DNA of 34,258 bases, taken from Microbacterium sp. C7(2022) (GTDB lineage: Bacteria > Actinomycetota > Actinomycetes > Actinomycetales > Microbacteriaceae). Under the pieces are notes generated by a model, which had not been told where the DNA came from, made no database searches, and saw nothing but the letters and a program-made list of their open reading frames with translations. The stretch is from NCBI RefSeq assembly GCF_028823665.1, contig NZ_JAPEHV010000010.1, positions 1 to 34,258 on the forward strand, given 5' to 3'. Positions 18,256-26,504 of the stretch are shown here, piece by piece. The first letter of the stretch is position 1; each line of letters opens with the position of its first letter. Position numbers and translations under genes: made by a program.

Positions 18256-18283
18256 TGCTCTCACACTCCAATGTCGGGGGTTG

Positions 18284-18299
18284 ACGCAGATTTCTGCGT
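18284..18299. promoter_or_regulatory. 16-bp palindrome between the BI-1-like and GDPD genes
   Basis: ACGCAGA (18284-18290) and TCTGCGT (18293-18299) are perfect complements separated by TT. It lies about 28 bp upstream of the BI-1-like start in the divergent region and has operator geometry; no regulator gene is adjacent. Confidence 0.45.
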
Positions 18300-18409
18300 G
18301 AAAACAACGATATCTGACGCCGCGTGATTCTCTGCCTCCTGAACTGGGAGTGCGCTTTGAGCAGAACATGAGAAGTCGGATGCCGCACCCCGGCGTCACT
18401 TTCGGCGGT

Positions 18410-18415
18410 TAGCCT
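18410..18415 (+). promoter_or_regulatory. Leaderless -10 box TAGCCT of the GDPD gene
   Basis: TAGCCT followed by 6 nt and the GTG at 18422. No Shine-Dalgarno sequence is present. Confidence 0.55.
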
Positions 18416-18421
18416 GGCCGG

Positions 18422-19432
18422 GTGCCACGCAGACCTCCGCTCGTGATCGGTCACCGGGGTGCGCCGGGCTACCGGCCGGAGCACTCGCGGTCGTCGTATG
18501 CGCTCGCCCTGCAGATGGGGGTGGATGCCGTCGAGCCAGACGTCGTCGTCTCGCGTGACGGGGTTCTGGTGGTGCGTCACGAGAACGAGATCTCGGGCAC
18601 CACCGATGTCTCCACCCGGCCGGAATTCGCCGACAGGCACACCACGAAGGTGATCGACGGGGTCTCGCTGACCGGATGGTTCACCGAGGACTTCACGTGG
18701 GATGAACTCGCCACGCTCAAGTGTCGCGAGCGGCTGCCCGACCTGCGCCCGTCGAGCGCGACGTTCGATGACGAGCAGCCTGTCCTGCGCTTGCGCGATG
18801 TGCTCGACCTCGTCGCCGAGGGTTCGCTCGAGCACGGCAGGCGCATCGGCGTCGTGCTCGAGATCAAACACGCGACGTACTTCGCGTCGCTCGGCTTCGA
18901 CATGGCTGACCTCGTGGCGACCGAGTTGCGGGAGGCCGGTTGGGCGCGGGGCGAGCACCCGCTCACGGTCGAGTCGTTCGAATCGACCGTGTTGCGTGAG
19001 GTGCGGGAACACGGCATCCGCTCATCGTTCATTTATCTGCTCGAGGCGTCGGGTCGCCCGTTCGACCTGTTCAGTGCGCACGGCAAGGCGGCGCTGACGT
19101 ACCCGCAGACGGCGGCGCCGGCGGGGCTCGACGCGCTCGCGGGCACCGTGGACGGCATCAGCGTCGACAAGCGCATGATCCTCGCGCCCGACAAGCTCGG
19201 TCGACTCACCGGCCCCTCGCCGGTGGTCGCCGACGCGCACGCGCGCGGGCTGAAGGTCTTCACGTGGACGTGCCGCCCCGAGAACCGCTTCCTCGCGCGT
19301 TCGCTGCGCACCAAGGGCGACCCGGGGGAGTTCGGCGACTACGAGGTCGAGTGGCAGATGATTCGGGATGGCGCGCCCGACGGAATCTTCGTCGACCACG
19401 CCGATCTGGGGGTGGCGTTCTTCCGGCGTTGA
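18422..19432 (+). CDS. Glycerophosphodiester phosphodiesterase
   Basis: Hydrolyses glycerophosphodiesters to glycerol 3-phosphate and an alcohol. The 336-residue TIM-barrel protein has the family motifs HRG (His11), EPD (Glu38, Asp40) and His53 in RHENEISGTTDV, plus IGVVLEIKH and the C-terminal FVDHADLGVAF. There is no signal peptide, so it is probably cytosolic, acting in phospholipid turnover. GTG start fixed by the -10 box and by the position of the first motif. Transcribed alone, divergent from the BI-1-like gene. Confidence 0.92.
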   Translation: MPRRPPLVIGHRGAPGYRPEHSRSSYALALQMGVDAVEPDVVVSRDGVLVVRHENEISGTTDVSTRPEFADRHTTKVIDGVSLTGWFTEDFTWDELATLKCRERLPDLRPSSATFDDEQPVLRLRDVLDLVAEGSLEHGRRIGVVLEIKHATYFASLGFDMADLVATELREAGWARGEHPLTVESFESTVLREVREHGIRSSFIYLLEASGRPFDLFSAHGKAALTYPQTAAPAGLDALAGTVDGISVDKRMILAPDKLGRLTGPSPVVADAHARGLKVFTWTCRPENRFLARSLRTKGDPGEFGDYEVEWQMIRDGAPDGIFVDHADLGVAFFRR

Positions 19433-19831
19433 TCGGAAAAGACGTCCGTCACTGGCGACGTTGCGCGTTTGTGATGTCGCGGTTGGGTGATCGTGGCGAC
19501 GTGTTCTTCGGGCGTTTACCGCGGGGTGCCGTGGCGGTTCACCTCGCGGCGGCACAGTGGAGCCATGTTCCGTCGAACTCTGGCCGACATCACGGCCACG
19601 TTGAGGTGGCGCCGCCGCGCGCGCCGTACGACGTGGCGGCCCGTCGTTCCCGGCCGCTACTGAGCGGGCGGGACGGGTGGCGCAGCCCGCGTGGGGATGC
19701 CGGCGGCACATGCACGGGACGACGGCGTCGGTCGCGGCTGAGCAGCCTACGCGCACCCGGGAGACCCGCTCACGCGTCCCAGGTCAGCGGCGCAAAACAT
19801 TCCGGAGCGCGGTTAGTGGCATCCGCTCATC
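19433..19831. other. Gene-poor interval before the ABC exporter
   Basis: About 400 bp with no conventional gene. The one candidate is a 32-codon frame at 19565-19663 listed separately. No clear terminator for the GDPD gene is seen. Confidence 0.6.
19565..19663 (+). CDS. Possible small basic protein, 32 residues
   Basis: ATG at 19565 opens a frame MFRRTLADITATLRWRRRARR… ending GRY, with ten arginines in 32 residues. GGAG is only 2 nt before the ATG, too close for a normal ribosome binding site; CACAGT ends 6 nt before it and resembles the other leaderless -10 boxes here. I do not recognise it. The Arg content is also what random GC-rich DNA gives, so this is tentative. Confidence 0.25.
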   Translation: MFRRTLADITATLRWRRRARRTTWRPVVPGRY

Positions 19832-19850
19832 TGTCACCTAGAGTGACACT
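19832..19850 (+). promoter_or_regulatory. Leaderless -10 box overlapped by a palindromic operator
   Basis: TAGAGT (19839-19844) is followed by 6 nt and the GTG at 19851. The box lies inside the palindrome TGTCAC-CTAGA-GTGACA (19832-19848). A protein bound there would block RNA polymerase, so repression of the exporter operon is likely. The regulator is not encoded nearby. Confidence 0.55.
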
Positions 19851-20819
19851 GTGACGGCAGAGAGCAGCGTGGCATCGAGCGGTACGGTGGCGGGGATTTT
19901 GGCGACCGGCGTGCGGCGGTCCTTCGGCGACGTGCACGCGGTGCGCGATGTGTCGCTGGTGGCGCAGCCGGGGCGCGTGACGGGGCTTGTCGGCCCGAAC
20001 GGCTCGGGTAAGACGACGCTGCTGCTGATGCTGTCGTCGCTGCTGGCGCCGGATGCGGGTGAGATCCGCATCGACGGCATCGACCCCGTCGCAGACCCGC
20101 AGGGTGTGCGCGCGATCCTCGGATGGATGCCCGATGCGCTCGGCGCGTGGAACTCGCTCAACTCGCTTGAGACGCTCGAAGTGACGGGCCGTCTGTACGG
20201 GCTCAGCGCCGACGCCGCGAAGGCGCGCGCACGCGCGCTGCTCGCCGAGGTCGGGCTCGAGAAGCTCGCGACATCGCCCGCCAGGGTCCTCTCGCGCGGG
20301 CAGAAGCAGCGCCTCGGCCTCGCGCGAGCGCTGGTGCACGACCCGCGGGTGCTGCTGCTGGACGAACCCGCCTCGGGGCTTGACCCCCAAGCGCGCGTCG
20401 AGTTGCGTCTGCTGCTGCGTCGCTTCGCGGCCGAGGGGCGCACGGTGCTGGTGTCGAGCCACATCCTGTCGGAACTCGAAGAGGTCGTCGACGACGCGGT
20501 GTTCATGCTCGCGGGCGAAACGGTGCACAGCGATCGGGTGGCGGCTGCGGCATCCAGGGCCCGTCCTTGGCGCATTCGTGTGCTCGGCCTCGAACCTGAG
20601 GATGCCCGGCAGAAGGTCGCCGAAGCGCTGGTCGCAGACCCGGCGATTCTCGGCGTCGACCGGCGCGACGTCGTGATCGCTTTCGCGTCGGAGGATGACG
20701 CGGCCGGAGCGCTGCGAAGGATGATGGATGCCGGGCTCGACGTCGTCGAATTCGCCGCGGCGCAGGGGAGCTTGGAGCATACGTTCCTCGACCTGGGCAA
20801 GGGAGGTGCGGGCGCATGA
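19851..20819 (+). CDS. ABC-2 type exporter ATPase
   Basis: 322-residue ATPase with Walker A GPNGSGKTT near residue 50, a Q-loop-region sequence LGWMPDALG, signature LSRGQKQRLGLARALVHDP, Walker B VLLLDEPASGLDP and the switch SSHILSEL. The last 90 residues form the extra domain common in drug or lipid exporters of this class. GTG start set by the leaderless promoter. It overlaps the permease gene by 4 bp (ATGA), and the two form an exporter; the cargo is unknown. Confidence 0.92.
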   Translation: MTAESSVASSGTVAGILATGVRRSFGDVHAVRDVSLVAQPGRVTGLVGPNGSGKTTLLLMLSSLLAPDAGEIRIDGIDPVADPQGVRAILGWMPDALGAWNSLNSLETLEVTGRLYGLSADAAKARARALLAEVGLEKLATSPARVLSRGQKQRLGLARALVHDPRVLLLDEPASGLDPQARVELRLLLRRFAAEGRTVLVSSHILSELEEVVDDAVFMLAGETVHSDRVAAAASRARPWRIRVLGLEPEDARQKVAEALVADPAILGVDRRDVVIAFASEDDAAGALRRMMDAGLDVVEFAAAQGSLEHTFLDLGKGGAGA

Positions 20820-21913
20820 ATGCACAGCGACTGGGCACACTGATTCGACTCGAGCTGCTGCAGCGCACGCGAAGCGTCGCGTGGTACGTGCTGCTCGGAG
20901 TCTTCGCGGTCCTGCTGCTGATCGTCACGGCTGTGTCGTTCACCGCGATGGCCTACACCGAAGACCCGGGCATCTGGATCTTCTCGGTAGTGGTGTACTT
21001 CACGCTGTTGCTGGTCATGTTGGTCTCGCCCACGCTCAGCGGAAACGCGATCAATGGGGATCGGGATGCCGCGGTGCTCGCGCCCGTGCAGGTGACCCTG
21101 GCCACCACCCTCGAGATCCTGATGGGCAAGTTCCTCGCGGCATGGATCACCGGATTGGCGTTCGTCGCCGTATCGGTGCCGTTCTTGATCGTCGCGACGA
21201 TTGCCGGGATCGGCAGTCCGTTCACGATCACGGTGTCGCTGTTGGTGATGATCGTCGAGATCGGGGTGGTGGCGGCCATCGGGGTGGCGCTCAGCGGCAT
21301 CCTGGCTCGCCCCCTCTTCTCGGTCGCGGTGACGTATCTGGTGGTCGCCGCGTTCACCGTCGGAACGCTCATCGCGTTCGGTCTGGGCGGTCTGGCCGCG
21401 CAGTCGCAGGCGACGAATGAGTACCGGTCGGTGGACTGGAGCCAGTACCAGGGGGATACGTTCCCGTGTATGCCGGGCGAGAGCCCGAGCGCGGATTATC
21501 CGTGCGATGACGACGTCGAGTTGGAATGCCTGGAGTGGGAGTCGTACAGCTACACCGTGCCGCGGTTCGACCGCGTGTGGTGGATTCTGGCGGCGAACCC
21601 GTTCGTGATTCTGGCCGATGCGACTCCGGCGCAGTTCGATCGTGACGGCTACCCGACCGACCTGTTCGGGGAGGTGAAGTTTGGTGTGCGCTCGGCGCAG
21701 CAGACGCCTGAGCTCGAGCAAAGAAATGACGAGTGCTCGCCGACGGCGTGGGAGGAGCCGCCGACGCCGGAGGAGATCGTGGCGACGAGCGCTCCGAGTT
21801 GGTTCGTCGGGCTGACGCTGCAGCTGCTCCTCGCCGGTGGACTGCTGTGGTGGGCCTGGGCGCGCACGCGCACCCCTGCGACGCAACTGCCTCCGGGTAC
21901 TCGCATCGCGTAG
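20816..21913 (+). CDS. ABC-2 type exporter permease
   Basis: 365 residues with about six hydrophobic segments: WYVLLGVFAVLLLIVTAVSF, IWIFSVVVYFTLLLVMLV, ITGLAFVAVSVPFLIVATIAGI, ITVSLLVMIVEIGVVAAIGVAL, FSVAVTYLVVAAFTVGTLIAFGLGG and a last one near the C-terminus. Between segments five and six lies a roughly 110-residue loop with four Cys residues (PCMPGES, CDDDVELEC), probably outside the cell and possibly disulphide-bonded. Coupled to the ATPase by a 4-bp overlap. Substrate unknown. Confidence 0.88.
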   Translation: MNAQRLGTLIRLELLQRTRSVAWYVLLGVFAVLLLIVTAVSFTAMAYTEDPGIWIFSVVVYFTLLLVMLVSPTLSGNAINGDRDAAVLAPVQVTLATTLEILMGKFLAAWITGLAFVAVSVPFLIVATIAGIGSPFTITVSLLVMIVEIGVVAAIGVALSGILARPLFSVAVTYLVVAAFTVGTLIAFGLGGLAAQSQATNEYRSVDWSQYQGDTFPCMPGESPSADYPCDDDVELECLEWESYSYTVPRFDRVWWILAANPFVILADATPAQFDRDGYPTDLFGEVKFGVRSAQQTPELEQRNDECSPTAWEEPPTPEEIVATSAPSWFVGLTLQLLLAGGLLWWAWARTRTPATQLPPGTRIA

Positions 21914-21942
21914 GGGTGCTCGCTGGGCGACAAATCAGCGGA

Positions 21943-23331
21943 TCAGACCGGGGTGTCGGCGACGTCCTCGCCGATGCGCGCGGCGCGACGGCGGCGGGCG
22001 CGGTCAAGCAGCGCCATCGTGGGCGTGGCGGCGATGCCGTGAATCAGGATCGAGCCGACGACGACCGCCGTCACGATCGCCCACAGGCGGTCTTCGCCGG
22101 CGAAGTCGCCGTGCTGCAGCCCGTAGGCGATGTAAAACAGTGAGCCCACGCCCCGCACACCGAAGAACGCGATGACGAAGCGTTCGCGCGGGCCGGTCTT
22201 GCCGGGGGTGAGTCCGATCCAACCGGCAAGCGGGCGGATCACGAGAATCAACACGATCACGAACACAATGTCGGGCAGCGTGAGGGAATCCAGGATGCCG
22301 CGGGCCACCGCCCCGCCCACCAGGATCAGCACGACGACGGTGAGGAGTCGCTCGATCTGTTCGACGAACGTGTGCAGGACGAGGTGCACTCCGTCGCGGC
22401 GCTCGGCGGCGCGGATGGTGCAGGCGCAGACGAAGACGGCGATGAACCCGTAGCCTTCGACGAGCTCGGCCACTCCGTAGGCGATGAGGGTGGCAGCGAG
22501 GGCGATGAAGCCGTCGGCCTTTGAGGTGAACCCGATGCGTTGCGAGAAGGTCGAGAAGAACAGGCGGCTCAGGAGCCAGCCGGTGGCGAGGCCCGTCGCC
22601 ACGCCGAGCGCGATGCGCCAGCCGACGTCGACGAGGAGCCATTCGCCGAGCCAGCCCGAGGGGGCGAGGCCGACCAGGCTGATGGCGATTGCGGCGTAGG
22701 TGAAAGGGAAGGCGAGCCCGTCGTTCAGGCCGGCTTCCGAGGTGACGGCGAAGCGCGCCTCGTCGTCGTCATCCTCGTCTTCGTCGCCGGTTTTGGTCTC
22801 GGCGTGGTCGTCGTTGTGCTCGACGTCTCCTCGGTCGGGGTCACCGCCCTCGGCGCCTTCGTCGGCGGCATCCGCATCTTCGGTCACAGGTTCGCTGACT
22901 TGGACTTCGCCTGCAAGCACGGGGTCGGTGGGGGCGAGGGCGGCGGCGAGCAACACGGCGCCGGCGGCACCGAGGCCGAGGCCCCACCATCCGAGGAAGA
23001 TGACGGCGGCGATCGTGAGGGGCATGGTGATGGCCAGCAGGCGCCAGGTCGTCGACCATGTGCGCCAACGGAAAACGCGGTTGATGGCGAGGCCGGCACC
23101 CATGAGCGAGATGAGTACGCAGAGTTCGGTGAGGTGCACCGCGATGAAGGAGTGCTCGGTCGGGTCGGGGTCGGGCAGGTCTGGCAGCAGGGCGAAGACG
23201 CCGATGCCCACGGCAACGAAGACCATGGGCATCGAGATGGGCAGGCGTCCGAGCAGCCAAGGGAGCAGCGCAGCGACCAGCATCGCGACACCGATGGCGA
23301 AGTACGTCGCGCCGACGGGATCGAGAACCAT
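21943..23331 (-). CDS. CPA1-type cation/proton antiporter with acidic insert
   Basis: 462-residue membrane antiporter exchanging Na+ or K+ for protons. It has about twelve hydrophobic segments and the CPA1 hallmarks LAPTDPVLA (near 132-140) and TSEAGLNDGLAFPF (near 197-210) with the ion-binding Asn-Asp. Between them residues about 148-192 are a highly acidic insert (runs of Asp/Glu including EDEDDDDE), longer than the short loop usual here. The insert probably lies in the cytoplasm and could sense cations or pH. Start ATG at 23331; GAAGAT ends 6 nt upstream and may be a weak leaderless -10 box. It is convergent with the exporter genes. Confidence 0.88.
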   Translation of the reverse strand: MVLDPVGATYFAIGVAMLVAALLPWLLGRLPISMPMVFVAVGIGVFALLPDLPDPDPTEHSFIAVHLTELCVLISLMGAGLAINRVFRWRTWSTTWRLLAITMPLTIAAVIFLGWWGLGLGAAGAVLLAAALAPTDPVLAGEVQVSEPVTEDADAADEGAEGGDPDRGDVEHNDDHAETKTGDEDEDDDDEARFAVTSEAGLNDGLAFPFTYAAIAISLVGLAPSGWLGEWLLVDVGWRIALGVATGLATGWLLSRLFFSTFSQRIGFTSKADGFIALAATLIAYGVAELVEGYGFIAVFVCACTIRAAERRDGVHLVLHTFVEQIERLLTVVVLILVGGAVARGILDSLTLPDIVFVIVLILVIRPLAGWIGLTPGKTGPRERFVIAFFGVRGVGSLFYIAYGLQHGDFAGEDRLWAIVTAVVVGSILIHGIAATPTMALLDRARRRRAARIGEDVADTPV

Positions 23332-23454
23332 GAGGTCATCTTCGCGGGTTTCGGGTCGCCGGTGGGTGGTGATTCGGTGGGCGCTATCATGTGCGCCGCG
23401 CGGTGCTGTGTGCGGGGCTGCGCGGGTGATGCGCGCCCGACGCTGTGCGGGGAC

Positions 23455-24828
23455 TCAGAACGGGGCCGGGTCGAACTCGGCATCCGTGGCGAAGTACACC
23501 CCTGACGAGGGGTGGTCCGGATAGACCTTGCCGGTCGGGCTCGTCCATTCGAGGACGCCGCCGGGTTTCTGCACGACGGACCACGGCGTGTGGTGCTTCA
23601 TGGTGTGGTGGCGACGACAGAGGTGTGCCATGTTTTCGGTTGCGGTTCGGCCGCCGTGTTCCCATGCGATGGTGTGATCGATGTCACTGCGCGCCGCGGA
23701 TTGTCGACACCCGGGGAATCGGCAGTGTTGATCGCGTACGGCCAAGAGTCTTCGCATCGGAGGTGAGGGCGAATATCGATCGACGGCGAGGACTGCGCCA
23801 GATATCGGATGGGTGAGAACGCGATCCCAGCCGGGAGCGTGTGCGGCGAGTTTGCGTGCCATGTCGGGGTCGATCGGCCCGCGCCCGGTGAGAGATACGG
23901 CGTCGAACGGGTCGTCGGCGGGGGATTCGATCAGCGACAGCACCGGGACGGTGATCTGCACGCTCGCGCGGATGCTACCGAGCCCGGTGTCGGTGGTTCC
24001 GATGTGCCCGATCGGGTCAGAAGCGAGCAGCAGGTCGGCGACGAGGTCGGCCCGGATGGCGTCGAGCGTGCGGCGGGCCGCGAGCAGGGCTTCGAGGTGT
24101 GCACGGGCGGCCGTGGCATCCTGTCCCTGCTGCTCTGCGATCTTGACGGCTTCGCGGGCATCGCGGATGGCATGGGTGTCAGCGTCGGCGACGTCGCGTG
24201 CCATGCGGGTGAGGCGGTCGTGGATGCCGTGGATCAGCACCATGGGTGCGACGAGGTGCAGCTCGGCCATGCCGTCGTCGAGGTCTTGCATGCTCACCGA
24301 GCGCTTCGTGGTGGCGGCGGTGTGGCGCTCGCTGAAGGTCTCGTCGAGGAACCACTCGGCGCGCCGCTTCGCGATCGGGCGCAGCCGAGTGGCGGACTCG
24401 GCCTCGGCGTAGGGGAGCACGCTGGCCTCGTACTCCGCGATCAACAGTGGCTCGGTGATGCGCTCGCCGGCCTCGAGGATCACGCGCGCGTGCGCGAATG
24501 AGATGCGGCCCGCTTCGAGCGACTCGGTCGTCTGCGGGAAGCGCTCGACCAAGCGCGTGGAGTCGGCGAGTTGGCGTTGCACCGTGCGATCAGACACGCG
24601 AAGTGCGGTCGCGAACTCTGCGGCGACCGAGCGGTGCGCGAAGTCGGCTTCGGAGCGCGAGTCTGCGGCATCCGCCCACTCTTCGGCGATGACGTCGGCC
24701 CGGGCCATCGCGCGCGCCTCTTGAGCCTGCAGCATGGCCATTTGCTTGCGAAGCTCAGTCACTTCGGCCACCACCGGGGCGAGCCGCGCGGCGGCGGCTT
24801 CGGCGGGATCGGGGGCCGTATTGGTCAT
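23455..24828 (-). CDS. DUF222/HNH endonuclease family protein
   Basis: 457 residues. The N-terminal half is the helical DUF222 domain (FATALRVSDRTVQRQLADSTRLVERFPQT, ARVILEAGERI). The C-terminus is an HNH nuclease module: CRFPGCRQSAARSDIDHTIAWEHGGRTATENMAHLCRRHHTMKHH, with the two-Cys/His zinc elements and the catalytic His. Actinobacteria carry many copies, often in variable regions; function in vivo is not established, and mobility or defence is suspected. Start ATG 24828; no Shine-Dalgarno, with CATGAT 6 nt upstream. Confidence 0.9.
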   Translation of the reverse strand: MTNTAPDPAEAAAARLAPVVAEVTELRKQMAMLQAQEARAMARADVIAEEWADAADSRSEADFAHRSVAAEFATALRVSDRTVQRQLADSTRLVERFPQTTESLEAGRISFAHARVILEAGERITEPLLIAEYEASVLPYAEAESATRLRPIAKRRAEWFLDETFSERHTAATTKRSVSMQDLDDGMAELHLVAPMVLIHGIHDRLTRMARDVADADTHAIRDAREAVKIAEQQGQDATAARAHLEALLAARRTLDAIRADLVADLLLASDPIGHIGTTDTGLGSIRASVQITVPVLSLIESPADDPFDAVSLTGRGPIDPDMARKLAAHAPGWDRVLTHPISGAVLAVDRYSPSPPMRRLLAVRDQHCRFPGCRQSAARSDIDHTIAWEHGGRTATENMAHLCRRHHTMKHHTPWSVVQKPGGVLEWTSPTGKVYPDHPSSGVYFATDAEFDPAPF

Positions 24829-24881
24829 GCTTCGATCATGCCAGGGGGGTCAGACATTGGTTCGGGAGTGCGGAGGTGCGG

Positions 24882-25169
24882 GTGCCGCTGAGCGGCGAAA
24901 CTGCATACGACGTCGGGTGCGGACGTGGGCGCGGTGGCGTCGGGGATCTCGGCGGGGACACGCAGGATGCGCGCGCGAGGTGGGACCGGGACGTCGAGGT
25001 TCTCAAGCGACGCGGACTCGGGCGGCCCGGGCGCGGTGCTGAGCCGGCGCAGGTCGTTGCGCTCCGCCTGACAGCTGATGAGCTCGCGGCTCTCGACGCT
25101 CGCGCCGAGCGAGAGCACAAGACGCGCTCGGAGCTCATCCGCGAAGCAATCGCCGCACACGCCGCGTGA
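24882..25169 (+). CDS. Ribbon-helix-helix antitoxin-like protein
   Basis: About 95 residues. The last 40 (VVALRLTADELAALDARAEREHKTRSELIREAIAAHAA) form a clear ribbon-helix-helix DNA-binding domain of CopG type. The first half is Gly/Arg-rich, with RDVEVLKRRGLGRPGRG leading into the domain as in related antitoxins. GTG at 24882 is preferred because GGAGG is 5 nt upstream. Its stop overlaps the next frame as GTGA, the usual antitoxin-toxin arrangement. Confidence 0.7.
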   Translation: MPLSGETAYDVGCGRGRGGVGDLGGDTQDARARWDRDVEVLKRRGLGRPGRGAEPAQVVALRLTADELAALDARAEREHKTRSELIREAIAAHAA

Positions 25170-25420
25170 AGGTCCACGATTCTGCGCTCAAGCACGGCAT
25201 CGCGCCGGAGGACATCATCCAGGCGGCGTCGTCGCCGCTGTGTATCGACGACCTCGACGAGGACTCGCCTGCTCGCCAACTCCGGCTCGGCTTCGACTCG
25301 CAAACGACTTGGCGCACGAGAAATCCCACCCGCGCATGTTCCCCACATGTCATTGCGGTTCCGCTTTTCCGCGCCTTCAACCGCGCGGAGGCGGACCGCT
25401 ACCGAACGAATCCTGCGTGA
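25166..25420 (+). pseudogene. Truncated toxin partner of the RHH antitoxin
   Basis: The first about 45 residues (KVHDSALKHGIAPEDIIQAASSPLCIDDLDEDSPARQLRLGFDSQ) resemble the N-terminus of a BrnT-like toxin family that pairs with ribbon-helix-helix antitoxins. After LGFDSQ the frame continues as unrelated residues to 25420, overlapping the convergent kinase gene by 44 bp, and the expected C-terminal strands are not visible in any frame. I read it as a toxin that lost its 3' end. It could be a short but functional variant. Confidence 0.5.
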
Positions 25421-25895
25421 ACTCTCCCACCGCGCCGAGAACTGTCAACGGACCTTCGTCGGCGGTTGGGGGCTCGAAATGGTCGAAGTATTCGGCAGCG
25501 ACGTCGTCGGGAAGCGCGTAGTCGTCAGCGTGCTCGTGGCTGCGCGCGCGCACCCGCTTCAATGCGACTGATCGCGGCGTCGCGAGATAGATCGTCTCCG
25601 GCACCACGCCGAGTGGGCGCAGCAATTCTCGGTAGGCGAGGCGGTCGCGTTTGGACCAAAACGAGTAATCGAGCACCACGTCTGTGCCGGCCGCGACGAG
25701 CGCGATGAGGCGAGCGCGGAGTTCCTGTTCGATCTCGTCACGCACCTCGCTCGGTAGGGGCATGTTCTGAACCCCACGTCGCCAGGCTTCCTGATCGAAT
25801 GACAGGCGAACGAAGCCTTCCGCTTCAAGTCCCCGGGCGACGGTCGACTTGCCCGAGCCCGCTGGCCCGCACATGAGAACGACTCTGGTCACCAC
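25377..25895 (-). CDS. Small P-loop kinase-like ATPase
   Basis: 172 residues starting MVTRVVLMCGPAGSGKSTVARGL, with Walker A GPAGSGKST at 10-18, then FVRLSFDQEAW, a Walker B-like DVVLDYSFWSKRDR, and a lid-like basic stretch KRVRARSHEH. This is the layout of the zeta-toxin/chloramphenicol-phosphotransferase/nucleoside-kinase group (AAA_33 type). The phosphate acceptor cannot be predicted. It lies between two toxin-antitoxin loci, but no epsilon-type antitoxin is adjacent, so a toxin role is not supported. ATG-like start at 25895 by family alignment. Confidence 0.75.
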   Translation of the reverse strand: MVTRVVLMCGPAGSGKSTVARGLEAEGFVRLSFDQEAWRRGVQNMPLPSEVRDEIEQELRARLIALVAAGTDVVLDYSFWSKRDRLAYRELLRPLGVVPETIYLATPRSVALKRVRARSHEHADDYALPDDVAAEYFDHFEPPTADEGPLTVLGAVGEFTQDSFGSGPPPRG

Positions 25896-25923
25896 TCGAC
25901 GATAGGCTCCGTCGGTGGCGTTG

Positions 25924-26205
25924 TCACGCGACGACGAGGGGCTGGACGTCGTGGGTCTTGTCGTCGAGTTCGCGGGCGAGATCGTAATTGGTCTGCATTG
26001 CCATCCAGGCGCGTGCGGTCCCGGCGCCTGCGCGCTCGAGACGGATCGCGAGGTTCGGGCTCACCCCGGAGTGTCCGTGAATGACGCGACTGAGGGTGAC
26101 GCGGGAAACACCGAGTCGTGCGGCTGCCTCGGCGACGGTTAGCCCGAGTTCGCCGAGCACGTCCTCCCGAATGATCTCGCCCGGGTGCGGCGGGTTCTTC
26201 ATCAT
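25924..26205 (-). CDS. higA: HigA-family antitoxin
   Basis: 93-residue antitoxin of the HigBA type II system. It starts with the family motif [56 protein letters not shown], a full XRE-type helix-turn-helix, followed by the conserved [11 protein letters not shown]. It binds and inhibits HigB and represses its own operon in characterised members. AAGGAGGAG lies just upstream. Second gene of the operon, 14 bp after higB, the toxin-first order typical of hig loci. Confidence 0.92.
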   Translation of the reverse strand: MMKNPPHPGEIIREDVLGELGLTVAEAAARLGVSRVTLSRVIHGHSGVSPNLAIRLERAGAGTARAWMAMQTNYDLARELDDKTHDVQPLVVA

Positions 26206-26219
26206 GATGTTCTCCTCCT

Positions 26220-26498
26220 TCAGAGATAGTCCTGATAGTCGACGAGTTCGACATCCTGCCCGACGAATCGGAAAGTCACTCGCCAGTTCCCGTTCACCCA
26301 GATCGACCAGTGGCCGGCGAGGTCGCCCTTCAGTTCATGCGCGCGGAATCCCGGGATCGCGAGGTCTGCGGGTGATTGCGCGACATCGAGGAGGCCCAGG
26401 ATGCGGGTAAGTTTCGGTGCATGCGTAGGCTGCACGCCCTTCTTCGAGCCTGATTCGTAGAGGGCTTGGAGTCCCTTGTGCCGGAAGCTCACGATCAC
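26220..26498 (-). CDS. higB: HigB-family mRNA interferase toxin
   Basis: 92-residue RelE-fold toxin that cleaves mRNA on the ribosome in characterised members. Motifs are [54 protein letters not shown] and the C-terminal [10 protein letters not shown], all intact. The start is GTG 26498 ([10 protein letters not shown]), which coincides with the predicted transcription start; GTG 26492 is the only alternative. Complete pair, probably functional. Confidence 0.92.
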   Translation of the reverse strand: MIVSFRHKGLQALYESGSKKGVQPTHAPKLTRILGLLDVAQSPADLAIPGFRAHELKGDLAGHWSIWVNGNWRVTFRFVGQDVELVDYQDYL

Positions 26499-26504
26499 CC
26501 TCTG

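Noticed and set aside
25377..25895. Zeta toxin of an epsilon-zeta system
   Set aside because: The P-loop kinase fold fits, but no epsilon-type antitoxin gene is adjacent and the acceptor-site residues cannot be assigned.
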